Assembly (NCBI GenBank): GCA_037178855.1
Contig: JASJZC010000004.1
Span: 4,836,001 to 4,900,000, forward strand
DNA: 64,000 bases
Direction of reading: 5' to 3'
Source of the DNA: Oscheius sp. JU75
Lineage: Eukaryota > Nematoda > Chromadorea > Rhabditida > Rhabditidae
Shown here: in pieces, positions 45,495 through 55,266 of the stretch
How positions within the stretch are numbered: position 1 is the stretch's first letter
Layout of the letters: every line of letters starts with the position of its first letter
The notes under the pieces: model-generated
Seen by the model: only the letters and a program-made list of their open reading frames with translations
The model's database searches: none
Told to the model about the DNA's origin: nothing
Translations under genes and position numbers: made by a program

Positions 45495-47206
45495 ATGCAA
45501 CTATTCGGCCGAAGAGCACGTGCCGACGGTCACGGTCGTTTTCACCTGACGGAAGACGAAATGGCAGAGCTTTATCGGGGTTTCCACATCGCCTTGGCTG
45601 ATACCTACTGGGAGACGGCTTCCAATCATAAAAGTATCATAATTGATAGAGGAACAGTACCGATTTCTAGTCTGTACCGATGCGATGGAAGCCATTCGTA
45701 CTACACATATTTCGAAAAAGTCTGGGAGATTTCTGAAGAATTTTACGGCCCTGGTTAGAGAGGTCTACAGTCACGCCCATTACAATGTACAAGAACTGCT
45801 TTATGAGGAAAGGTTTGTTTTTTTCCGCGCAGTCTAAACGAAAATGATTCAGAGATACTATCAGACAAGAATATTGGAGTAAAATCGTGCAGATTGTCGA
45901 GGTTATTTTGAGGAGAGCTGAACACGTAAGTTGAATACGTGATTAAACTTTTGGACTGGTTTTTGGGATCCAAGAATTCATTTTTCGTACATTACTCTTT
46001 CAAGCTTATTCGTTTCCTTACAGATCTGGTCCACTCCCTGTTCCGAAAAACTGTCCATTCTGTTGCAAATTTCTACCCTGTACTCTCTGTACAAAGATGT
46101 AGCTGAAGAGGTAAGTCCAATCCAATCCAAATGGCAAAATCCTTGTTAGGAATTCATCCAGAAAATATACGACACTGCCGTCTCGGACATGCAGTTTCAA
46201 CAGACCCACAAGAATAAGAAAACGCAAACTGATGACGATAAAATGTACGACTACTTTGATCAGGTTGGATTGGTAAATAACATCATGTTAATATACCTAG
46301 GTACAATTGGTGTTTCGACTGAGGAAGGAGGTCCGTAGAGGATCTGTTTCCAGTGAAAGACGTCCAGCACCAACAAGACGGTCATCGATAGCTGTTCCAG
46401 CTGGTCCTCTTCTGGAACATCGACAGTCTCGACTGGCTACAAAGGAAGAGTTAGACGAGTTTTTTGACAAAATCATGAAGGAGCAGCAGAGACAGAGACG
46501 GAATAAGCAGAAACCGAGTCCTGTTGAGGAGGAACACGAGGTAGATCCACTCCCAATCCTGACAGCATTCTTTTAGCCCCAACTGGACATGTGGGTTTCC
46601 GGATCCTCTCACGAGTTGGAAGGCAAAAGAGTCTCTCTTCACGTGACAGTCTCAGCCCATGAAGACGAGCACATTCATCTGGAACTACCTCACAACAACA
46701 ATCACAAGAGTAGAGACAGTTCCCCGCACAGACGAGGCTCCTTCGCCCATCTTCCCGAGTTGATGAGTGTCATCAAAAAGCTGCACCCAGTTCATCACAA
46801 ATCCGAAGAGCCAGCTCTGGAGATGGCCGACTTTGACTACAAGGCTGAGTTTGAGAAGAGATTCGCCAAGAGACAGAGCAATGGAAGTGTTGTCTCTTTT
46901 GAACTGCCGGTACGAGACTGTCAGATAGAGAGAGTCATAGGCTTTCAGATCATAGCCAAACCGAATCCAATAGACAGAGTGACCAGCTACCGTCGTCGAG
47001 GCCTCTTCAATGATAGGAACCCAATCAAAAGGTCGGAGAGTGAGACAAAGACCAAGGAGGAACCAGAGGAGGATCAGAAAGAAAACCTGTCGATGCTTGT
47101 CCCTCCTCCGAAACCACCTCGCGCCCATTCCCCTCGAACGATGGAACGTCTAATGATACAGGCCGTCGTCAATGGGGCGTCTGTCGAGGACTCAGTTCAA
47201 GTGTAG
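45495..47206 (+). CDS. Unknown 474-residue cytoplasmic protein
   Basis: Seven exons (45495-45633, 45671-45812, 45853-45925, 46024-46110, 46150-46263, 46301-46540, 46577-47206) join to 474 residues with no frame conflict. No signal peptide or membrane helix. The N-terminal half is helical (MAELYRGFHIALADTYWETA, FTALVREVYSHAHYNVQELL, WSKIVQIVEVILRRAEHIWS). A basic Ser-rich linker (SVSSERRPAPTRRSSIAVPA) is followed by a Glu/Gln/Arg coiled segment. A beta-like section comes next (MWVSGSSHELEGKRVSLHVT), then a His/Asn-rich stretch. The C-terminus has a classic SH3-ligand motif, VPPPKPPRAHSPR. It may be a signalling adaptor; I do not recognise a family. The chemoreceptor start lies 40 bp beyond its stop. 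Confidence 0.75.
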
Positions 47207-47245
47207 TTGTTTGTTGATTGTGTTTTCCCTCCAACAGTTCTATCT

Positions 47246-48370
47246 ATGGCTTCCGTGGCCAACTGGCTCTATATCGCCAGCTGTGGCTTTGCCCTACCAC
47301 CATATTTGTACATAATAAATCTATTGCTGATTGAAGGAACCACAACGTTCAAGTCGACCTACTACTCGCTGCTTCTTTCGAGGGTAATTATATATTAGTC
47401 TGTCAGGGATCTTGTAAAGTGCTTTCCGTTCAGTCGAAGGTAGGAGCGCTGTGGACCAGTCTGTTCATTTGGTTATCTCTTAGCAACCACTAGATGATGA
47501 GTAGCACATGTTAATAAGTAGGGGTAAGCCTAAAGCAATCCGGTCGGATACAGTCGTTATCAACAGAACAAGCCTTATATAGTAGAATGTGTCCAAAGCA
47601 CAAGAACTGTCCAACATGTAATTGTGAATTTATGATACCTTTAATTCTCTTCCAGAGTATTGTCGACGTCTCCAGTACCATAATCTATTTCCTAACCACG
47701 TCCCTCCGACAGTTTTCCTTCGCTAGAGACTTCTTCTGGAACAGTCAGCACTCCTATCTGCCTACGTTCTGCTATGGACAGGCAAGTTTGCTTTTATAAC
47801 CTCAGTTCTCTTCAGATCTATTTCTTCCTCTTCGCCCAACTTGTCTCACTTCTTTTGGTACCAATCGAACGTCTACTGACCATCTATTCCCCTTCCGCTG
47901 TCAAGCTACTCGAATCAGGTCCTTCTTGCTTCTCCAGCATGCTCATTTGGATCCTATCTCTCTGTCTGGCTTGGCCTGCTCTGATCCAATTGGACGCCCA
48001 GTTTGACACCTTCGAGCTCCTCCATATTGTGGCTCCAGACGCTCAGTTCATTTTCCTAGAATTGGTTATTGGCTACGGGCTGGTTATATCCTACAGTCTG
48101 GTAGTCTTTGGGATGAACATCGTTAAAAGTCTTTGCATCAGGTGAGTAGGGGTGTCAAAAGGAGTCAGTCGTTCAGAGAATCACTGAGAAAGGAGACAGT
48201 TATGTCCATTGCCCAGACACTGCCCTTCTTCCTGACCTTTGGATACGCTGTGACAGCGAAAGAGGTAGGGAGAACTGATAGTCTACAGATATAGGAAGGC
48301 AGTAGGCTATCATGTAGGCTTTTAGACAAGGAGCCAAGAATCATTACTGCGATCAAAAATTGAATGGTAA
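47246..48370 (+). CDS. Nematode serpentine chemoreceptor (Srg-like), possibly truncated
   Basis: Multi-pass receptor of the nematode chemosensory type. Exons 47246-47383, 47656-47781, 47816-48141, 48177-48264 and probably 48326-48370 give about 240 residues. Six hydrophobic helices can be drawn: WLYIASCGFALPPYLYIINL, the RSIVDVSSTIIYFLTTSL region, IYFFLFAQLVSLLLVPIERL, MLIWILSLCLAWPALIQL, FIFLELVIGYGLVISYSLVV and MSIAQTLPFFLTFGYAV. The PIERLLTIYSP motif after helix 3 is like the ERL motif of Srg and related families. Helix 7 is missing, so the 3' part is lost or unfound. The second intron has a GC donor (CAG/GCAAGT). An acceptor (CCAACAG, ending 47237) sits 8 bases before the ATG and 31 bp after the preceding gene's stop, as in a spliced-leader operon. 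Confidence 0.68.
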
Positions 48371-48733
48371 GCTACCTTGGTAGAAGGGAATAATGAGTAG
48401 GTTCTCTCGTCGGGAAACAATGGTATAGTACAGACAGAAGAGATTGGGCTCGGGTAAAATTGCTAATCAAAACGTGATAGAAAGGGAGATTGATACAGGG
48501 AGCCTAAGCCTGAGTATCAGCTACTGGAGCCGTAGTTCTGTGGATTCTTAGAAACTTGGAACAGTCAGCTGGTAAAAGACACTACTTACTGTCCAGTTGC
48601 AAGACCAAGAGAAAGAGAACAATGTGGACTACAGAGACACACTCAAAGGGTCATAACGAAGAGAACTACCTAGTATCAATATCTCTGTGTGACAAGAAAG
48701 AGAAAGAACTGCTCCCTAACATTTATTGGCTGA

Positions 48734-49114
48734 CTAGGGGTTGTACTCGATGGGGAGGTTCTTGCGACGAACCATGCCATCTCCCTGGAACCACTCGCGA
48801 CGGAACTGCTTGGCGGCGCCGTCCGGAGTGTTGGTCCACTCGATGGTGATGCGGTCGTTGTTGATGTCCTCGTGTCCGAAGGCAAAGGCGTCGCAGCTCA
48901 CAGCCATCAGGGTAGCTTCCTTGGGGTCCAGACAGCCACAGGCAGGATCCACTCCGAGACGCTTCATGTTCGTGGTCTTGATGGCCCAGCCGATGCGACG
49001 AGCAGAGGAGTTGACGATCTTGATGTGGTAGGTGTGCTTGTCGTCGTAGGGCGCGTTGAAGACGATCTTTGAGGCGGGCTGGGTAGCGATGTCTCCGGGA
49101 GGAACCGTGGCCAT
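48734..49114 (-). CDS. msp: Major sperm protein (MSP)
   Basis: Cytoskeletal protein of amoeboid nematode sperm, also secreted as an oocyte maturation signal in species studied. Intronless, 126 residues, as in the family. It starts [20 protein letters not shown], has the conserved core [40 protein letters not shown] and [20 protein letters not shown], and ends [13 protein letters not shown]. The start was chosen at MATV, the standard MSP N-terminus, although the frame stays open 26 codons further upstream. Gly-Trp replaces the more common Gly-Tyr after RRIG. The downstream 140 bp are shared with two decayed copies elsewhere in this window. This gene establishes the host as a nematode. Confidence 0.98.
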   Translation of the reverse strand: MATVPPGDIATQPASKIVFNAPYDDKHTYHIKIVNSSARRIGWAIKTTNMKRLGVDPACGCLDPKEATLMAVSCDAFAFGHEDINNDRITIEWTNTPDGAAKQFRREWFQGDGMVRRKNLPIEYNP

Positions 49115-49158
49115 GGCGATCCGATTGATGTTATGGTTTCCTCTGGCGATTCCTCGCG

Positions 49159-49167
49159 TTTTATACT
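49159..49167 (-). promoter_or_regulatory. TATA-like element of the MSP gene
   Basis: The minus strand reads GTATAAAAC about 45-53 bases upstream of the MSP start codon, at a suitable distance for a TATA box with a short 5' UTR. I did not find a clear GATA motif in the first 100 bases. Confidence 0.5.
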
Positions 49168-49680
49168 TTGCTTCGGAACAATTAGGTGACATTTATTCAA
49201 AAGTTCCGTTTTTTTTTTAAAGTTTCCAAATGACTATTTTCTGAATAGAACAATTGATTTAATGTGCAGAGGAGACATACAGACTGAACAGGTGAACAGT
49301 GGAAAGCGGGCACGGGGTAGGTCGAGGACAGATAGACGGACAAGTGGACAGTTGTCTGTGAGAGTGAGACGGCTTCCAGACTCCTCCCGGTCTCTTCGAG
49401 CCCGACACTCCCTTCCCACTGCTCATCTCCATCCAATCCTTTTTCAGCCTGTCCCTTCTCCTTCTAGACGACAAAGTCCAGTCGAAGATTCTCAAATAAA
49501 TGTTGTTTTCTAATCTGAAATAGCCCTAGGTCAATCAAACTGCCCCCGGAACGTGACGCAATCTGTCAATCTTCTGATTCTTATAAATCAATGTGAGGAG
49601 GAAGTTTTTGTGTTGGATCCAGAAGGTCTCCTCTCTAATCCCCTTAAGGACTGATAACAGGACCGAACCGTCCATCACTC
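49168..49680. other. Divergent spacer between MSP and a secreted-protein gene
   Basis: Non-coding. It contains a poly-T tract at 49210 and a long stretch where several frames stay open on the minus strand (49200-49500). Their translations are mutually overlapping and Ser/Arg/Leu-rich, typical of chance frames. Confidence 0.3.
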
Positions 49681-50920
49681 ATGCGGCTTCTTCTTCTTCC
49701 CCTGCTCCTTTATGCCCTCCTTCACTCGACTTTGTGGGTTTCTGGTCGTTCGACTCGGGGCGAATGATTCTCTCGGGTTCCGTGTCTTATCGTCCTTTTA
49801 GTGCCGAGACAGAGTTGGCGGAAGAGCTGAAGTCACAGCTGTACAAGAAGTGCTGGAAAGATTGCGAGAAAAACAGCAACGGGACCGGCCAGGACGCCGT
49901 CATGGCTTTGATCAATGACAATTTCGGGCTCGAGAAACACCATAAACACTGCCTGTAAGGTATCGAAAAGTGGCATTTCTAACCTGGGTCTAGTCACTAC
50001 AATGCCACTCGGGATTGTGCCTATGGGTGTCTGACTGACAGGAGCCACGACCACTATCTGCGTCCCTTCCATAGGAGAAACTACTTGAACGAGTTTATCT
50101 GCATCAAGCAGTACTACGGTATGGGTTTGGGATAAAGTAGAGAGTTGTTCAGAGTTCCGAAAGTACCTTCCCTGCTACCAACACCATCACTCGTTGGAGT
50201 TCTTCTTCGTCAAGTGCGGCTATTTTGCTCTAGATGATCAGTCGGTTCTTCAGGCAACGAAGGAGACCTGTGCGTGAGTGTTCCGTACTGTTTCGGATAC
50301 TGTAGAAAATTCTGAGACAGCTCATATGCTTTGTAGAGTCTGTAGAAGGATGGGTCCTCGTAGGAGTCTAAGTTCATTCCGGTTCATGTTTGCATATCCC
50401 AGGACGGAACAGATGCGTCCGAAATCCTTCGATCCTTTGCCGAGTCGTCCAAAACTAGAACGCGTAGTCGAACTGTACCGTGCCCTCTTATACTATTTCG
50501 TTCGAATTTTGTGAACCCTATAGGCTATTTCCCGGTCTGCTTTGCACTGCTTCTAACAAGAAGTACTATACGAGAGAGTACAGTAGATACGCAACTTAGC
50601 AAAACATTCGAACGCTCATTTGCAGTATTGTACTCCATCCTTTCATGCATTCTGAAAAGATTTGAGCCAAAACCACTCTGCTACAAAATTCAACTGTTGA
50701 TCTAAAAGACCAAAAGGCTTCACATTTCATAGTTAGTTTCAGTGCTCTCCGCTGTGTGACCAGCTACATTCCGGGTCTGATTCGTCAAGAATGTGCCTCT
50801 GGAGACCAGAACCTGGCTCAAGGAGCCGGTGATCTGATGGAACGCATGGTGGCCGCGTTTCTCCGAGAGCGAGTACGTCTCCACAAGATGCGACGAATTT
50901 GCGACGTCACCACGATTTGA
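49681..50920 (+). CDS. Secreted cysteine-rich protein (chondroitin-proteoglycan-4-like?)
   Basis: Five exons (49681-49733, 49802-49954, 49994-50118, 50153-50273, 50737-50920) give 211 residues in frame. Signal peptide MRLLLLPLLLYALLHSTFA. The mature chain has about eleven Cys in helical surroundings: KKCWKDCEKNSNGTGQDA, HKHCLHYNATRDCAYGCL, FICIKQYYEFRKYLPCYQ, FFVKCGYFALDD, KETCAFSALRCVTSYI and RICDVTTI, with two potential N-glycosylation sites (NGT, NAT). The spacing of paired helical cysteines recalls the CPG4/DUF19-type secreted domains of nematodes, but this is a resemblance, not a firm match. The last intron (463 bp) is long. Its stop is 26 bp from the stop of the convergent gene. Confidence 0.72.
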
Positions 50921-50946
50921 GCAGAATTTTTTTTTATAAAAGTGAA

Positions 50947-52097
50947 TCATACAATACTTTCCTTGCTCCCGAATTCCTGCTTTTCTATGTCGTTCTTCCT
51001 GATTGGTTTGTCTTGAATCTCCCTGTATGGCATTGACAGCGAGTCTGGTATCAAGAGTTCGCTCCATCCGAAAGCCCACAAATCGTTGACATGCAGCAGT
51101 ATTCTTCGGATATCGGGACTGATTCCGTCCTCACACATTCTAGCTCGGACCTTGACCACCAGGGAGTCTAGCCGGTAAGAGTTGAGTCCATTCAGTTTGT
51201 GTCCGTTCTCTGACAGGAGGACACCAACTGTCTGAAAAGCTTTCTTGATTCGCTATGGCCCACAGACTCACCTCAATATCGTCGACTTCCGGACTGTTAT
51301 CGATCAGGAGGTCGAGAGAACTGAACATGGGCTTGACAAAACATTTGCTAACGCACTGGTCAATCTGCTCGTAGACTGGGTACATTCTGAACTGGGCAGG
51401 AAAATAGATAGGTATGATCTATGAACTCACGCAAAAAGTGTCTTGACACAATTCCTAAACATCAATGGACTCTGGGCTCTGACTTCCAGTCGACTACGGT
51501 AGTCGTTGAGGAGTAGAGCCAGTACACAGGAGGACAGTCCCATTCCTTTCTCTTCAGTCTGAAAATACTCTTTCTTTAATTTCACGAGATTCTACCCGAT
51601 GAATATGAAGAATTATACTGGCAGCTACAGGAGCAAAACGAGCATCGGCCATCCATCTCTGATGGAGATGTTCAGCCAAGGCTTCTGAAGAATGGCGTTG
51701 AGCTACCATGCTGTAGGCTTGAACTGAAAAAGGATGAGTTCTGACTGATCAAATAAATGCGGAATACCTGGAAGCGGACCTAATTGGGCCAATTCTGAGA
51801 GAGAAGAGAAAAGTGACCGAAGATCTTCAGCCATTTTGAAGGAAGTAGAGAGGGCCAATCGAATCAATGTGTGAAACACGCCCTCGCCCACAGCGACACA
51901 TGTGTTCCGGCTTGAAAACAGCTGTGGGTCGAGTCATAGACGTATCTGATTACAAGAACTTTCCTACTATCAAAAGACCAGGTTAGTCTGTTCAGTAACG
52001 TGGCTAAGTTAGCCCCATACCTGAGCAGACTATGTGCTTGCAGAGAAGACTTCAAATTGAGGCTCAATTGTGTTAAAGTACAAAAGTATCCAGACAA
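50947..52097 (-). CDS. MIF4G-domain protein (MIF4GD/SLIP1-like)
   Basis: A helical-repeat protein of the MIF4G type, a fold used by translation and mRNA-binding factors. About six exons. The start is probably at 52097 (MSGYFCTLTQLSLNLKSSLQ) or at an internal Met (MAEDLRSLFSSLSELAQLGP). Helical pairs follow: VQAYSMVAQRHSSEALAEHL, RFAPVAASIILHIHRTEEKG, CVLALLLNDYRSRLEVRAQS and FRMYPVYEQIDQCVSKCFVK. The end carries the part most like MIF4G, VGVLLSENGHKLNGLNSYRL then ARMCEDGISPDIRRILLHVN, and a polar tail ending FGSKESIV. No signal peptide or membrane helix. Family assigned on helix pattern and the terminal repeat; the closest named protein is uncertain. Convergent with the secreted gene to the left. 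Confidence 0.6.
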
Positions 52098-52198
52098 GGT
52101 TTATTTGTTGTTGCAGAAACAGCCGGCGCCCTGACGAGGGCGGTTTGGTTTGGGTGGCAAAATAAAATAGAGGTTATGCAATGATATAGAGAAAGAAT

Positions 52199-52817
52199 TT
52201 AGGCTTCGGGGGCAGAATCGTCATGGTGCGTCTTCTTAGGCAGCAGGACAGCCTGGATGTTGGGCAGGACACCACCTTGGGAAATCGTGACGTGCTGGAG
52301 AAGACGGCTCAACTCCTGGAAATTGTTAGCTTCGGAACACGAGAAGTAATTGACGAACCTCATCGTTGCGGACGGCTAGTTGGATGTGACGAGGGTTGAT
52401 GCGCGACTTCTTGTTGTCGCGAGCAGCGTTTCCGGACAGTTCGAGGACTTCGGCTGCAATACAGAGGTTAGTACGTTGTATAACAGCTAGAGGGATAGGC
52501 ACGGAAAAAAAAATAAAGACTTACCCGCAAGGTATTCCAAGACGGCTCCGAGGTAGACTCCGGCACCAGATCCGATGCGCTCGGCGTAGTGTCCCTGGAA
52601 AGTAAAAATAAATGCATGATTAAGAGATATGCAAAATATTTCATGCAAAGGGAGAAAGTGGAAAGCCCACCTTCTTCAGCATACGCTGAATGCGTCCGAC
52701 AGGGAATTGCAGCCCAGCTCGTGTGGACTTTGTGACTGCCTTGTTACGGGGAGCTCCCTTCGGATGACCAGCTCCAGATCCGACGGCCTTACCTTTTCCT
52801 TTCTGACTTCCAGCCAT
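52199..52817 (-). CDS. Intron-containing histone H2A variant
   Basis: Nucleosome core histone. Four exons (52671-52817, 52525-52594, 52359-52453, 52199-52315) give 142 residues, longer than canonical nematode H2A (about 127). The N-tail is unusual ([20 protein letters not shown]). The fold is clear: [60 protein letters not shown], then [33 protein letters not shown] is the canonical docking domain, not that of H2A.Z. GSGAG replaces the usual GAGAP, and NPRH the usual IPRH. The C-tail HHDDSAPEA has no SQ motif, so it is not an H2A.X. Three introns and the lack of a visible histone stem-loop suggest a polyadenylated, replication-independent gene. Divergent from lipoyl synthase. Confidence 0.93.
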
Positions 52818-53410
52818 TATATATCTGAAAAATTATGGTAGAGAAGTCCAACAAGTTGGAAGAGAAAGTGTAAAAGCTGTTCTGGAAATTCTTTTAATTT
52901 AATTTACAAAAAAAGAAAGAAAAAATATAAAACCCGACGATTAAAAAGTTAAAAACTCTGAGATTTTTAGGCGAGCTGACCAACCGAGTAAGGATACGGT
53001 ATCACAAATTCTGCACCAACTCGAAGTACGGTAGCGCGGTAATTTGAACGCTGGAGAATTCAATTTTCCAAAGGAGCGTCTCTAGTCAAAAACTGTACGT
53101 TTTTTTTACTCATTTACTTAGCTTGAAAACATAGTTTCCGTTGCTGGGCTGAGAAAACTCCCTCCATAAAACCTAAAATATCCACACTTTCAGTAATAAT
53201 TTTCTTTCTATTTTTGTTCCTTTTCCCTCGTTTCCTACTGGCTTGTTCATTCCTTGGTCATACACGGCAAGAATCGCCAGTTCCTCCTGCCAATAAACGC
53301 GCGCCATTTACCAACGCCCGTTCTCTTGTGTACACTGATAAAGTTACCTTGAAAAACTGCTTTTTATCACTCCTTTTTTTCAAACATCGATTGATCATAA
53401 AGTGTAGGTA
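52818..53410. other. Shared upstream region of H2A variant and lipoyl synthase
   Basis: A 593-bp divergent spacer, A/T-rich, with no coding feature supported. It presumably contains both promoters. Confidence 0.35.
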
Positions 53411-55133
53411 ATGTTACGGCGAGCCGGAGTGCCGGTGACGTCAGTTTGTCGCCAGTTTTCGGAGCTACAAGCCAAGCGACGTCCAGCAATCAAAGACGGC
53501 CCCTCTTTCCAGGATTTCGTCTCTTCAGGCAACTTTTTTTTGTATATTGTTTCAAAGTCACTTGCAGGCACTATAGAAGAGGCCGTCGAGAAATATGAGG
53601 GTAAAATGAAGCTGGAAAAGGGCGATAAACGGCTGAGGCTGCCTCCATGGCTCAAAAAAGAAAAGGTACCTGGACTTTTTGCTATTGAACTGTCTTTTTG
53701 AGGTACTTCCTAGCGATAATGAGAATGTAGCCAAGATGAAGAAGCAGTTGAAAGGACTAAAATTGGCCACAGTCTGCGAGGAAGCTCGGTAGTTTTCACT
53801 TTGTTTCACAGTTCACAATAAAACTGTAGTTGTCCAAATCTAGGAGAATGCTGGGGAGGCTCAAAGGACTCTATTTCCACAGCGACGATCATGCTTATGG
53901 GAGACACCTGTACACGAGGTTGTAGGTCAGATTCCTTTCTTTTTCTTCGAATAGGCTGATTTTTAGATTTTGCTCAGTGAAAACTTCCCGTGCCCCACCC
54001 CCGCTCGATCCTTTAGAGCCTGAAAACACAGCAGAAGCTGTGGCCTCGTGGGGTGTCGACTACATTGTTCTCACATCAGTTGACAGGTGCTGTTAGACAC
54101 AGGGTTGGGCGATACCGGATTTTTGGCCGAAAATGAACCGAACAGTTCTGTATTTTTTGAAACCGAACCGAACAGAGCCCTTTTTTGTTCGTCTGCGAAC
54201 CGTAACCTTCGGTCACTCGGCTGTTCGGTGGCAAAAGCCAAATGAACTGTTCGCCCAACACTTGTTAAGAATGAGAACTTTGTTTATGTCAATTGCAGAG
54301 ACGATATCGCAGACGGAGGCGCTTCTCATCTAGCCGAAACAGTCAGATGGCTCAAGAAGAAGAAACCCAGCATCTTAGTCGAATGCCTACTGCCAGATTT
54401 TGCCGGAAATGGCGATTCAATTCAAATGATGTCTACGTAAGTTTCTGTAAGACTTCTGACCCCGAAAGATTCTCAAAGAGAACCAAAAAATTTGAGGCAC
54501 AACACATCCAAAGTAGATGTTTAGTGGAGCTTGATACTTGGTGCCTTTTGACACAAAAATCTGCGGTGCTACCGTAAATAGCTATATTTTTGCTATCTCT
54601 AATTCTTTCTCTTTCAGTAGCGGCCTCGACGTCTATGCTCACAATGTGGAGACGGTCGAACGACTGACACCCTGGGTTCGTGATCCTCGCGCCAAATATC
54701 GCCAGTCGCTGTCAGCACTGAAACAAGCCAAGGAGGCCAACCACAAGGTTATAACAAAGTCATCCATCATGCTTGGACTTGGAGAAGCTGACGAAGAGGT
54801 ATGAACTTTTTTTTTAGACTGAATTGAATGAAATTTCAGATAGAGCAATGTCTAGCAGATTTACGAACCAGCCAGGTGGATGTGGTCACTTTTGGACAGT
54901 ATATGCAACCGACAAAACGGCATCTTCTCGTGAAAGAATGGATCACGCCCGAAAAGTAGCCATTTCTCCGGTTTTTAGTATTTTGAACTTTCAGATTTGA
55001 CTTCTGGGGAGACAGAGCACGAGCCTTGGGATTTCTCTACGTGGCTTCCGGCCCTCTGGTTCGATCTTCGTACAAGGCCGGCGAATTTTTCCTGAAGAAC
55101 GTGATACAGAAGAGACAGAGCTCCTCGTTGTGA
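53411..55133 (+). CDS. lias: Lipoyl synthase, mitochondrial
   Basis: Radical-SAM enzyme that inserts two sulfurs into protein-bound octanoate to make lipoate in mitochondria. Start [16 protein letters not shown] gives a basic targeting peptide. Seen in order: [11 protein letters not shown], the auxiliary cluster motif [35 protein letters not shown] with the radical-SAM CxxxCxx[75 protein letters not shown] and [20 protein letters not shown]. The final Ser in RSSY is the auxiliary-cluster ligand. It ends [10 protein letters not shown]. All catalytic residues are present. Intron 1 (53529-53567) starts with GC rather than GT; the frame would also stay open if it were retained. The intron at about 54088-54298 holds a repetitive GAACCGAACAG stretch. 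Confidence 0.95.
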
Positions 55134-55266
55134 CAGAACCGGTTCCTAGGTGCCTTTTCTTGCTAATGAACTAGTGATTATTATCATTTTCTTTTCCGAA
55201 TACGCGGTTTTTACCGCTCATTATATCTCATTTCATGTACTTTTTTTAGACCTGTGGTTCAGATTT

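Noticed and set aside
54100..54260. GAACCGAACAG-rich stretch in a lipoyl synthase intron as a tandem repeat or small gene.
   Set aside because: Only two or three imperfect word copies; an open frame through it has no support. It could be a dispersed element, but no second copy in the window is convincing.
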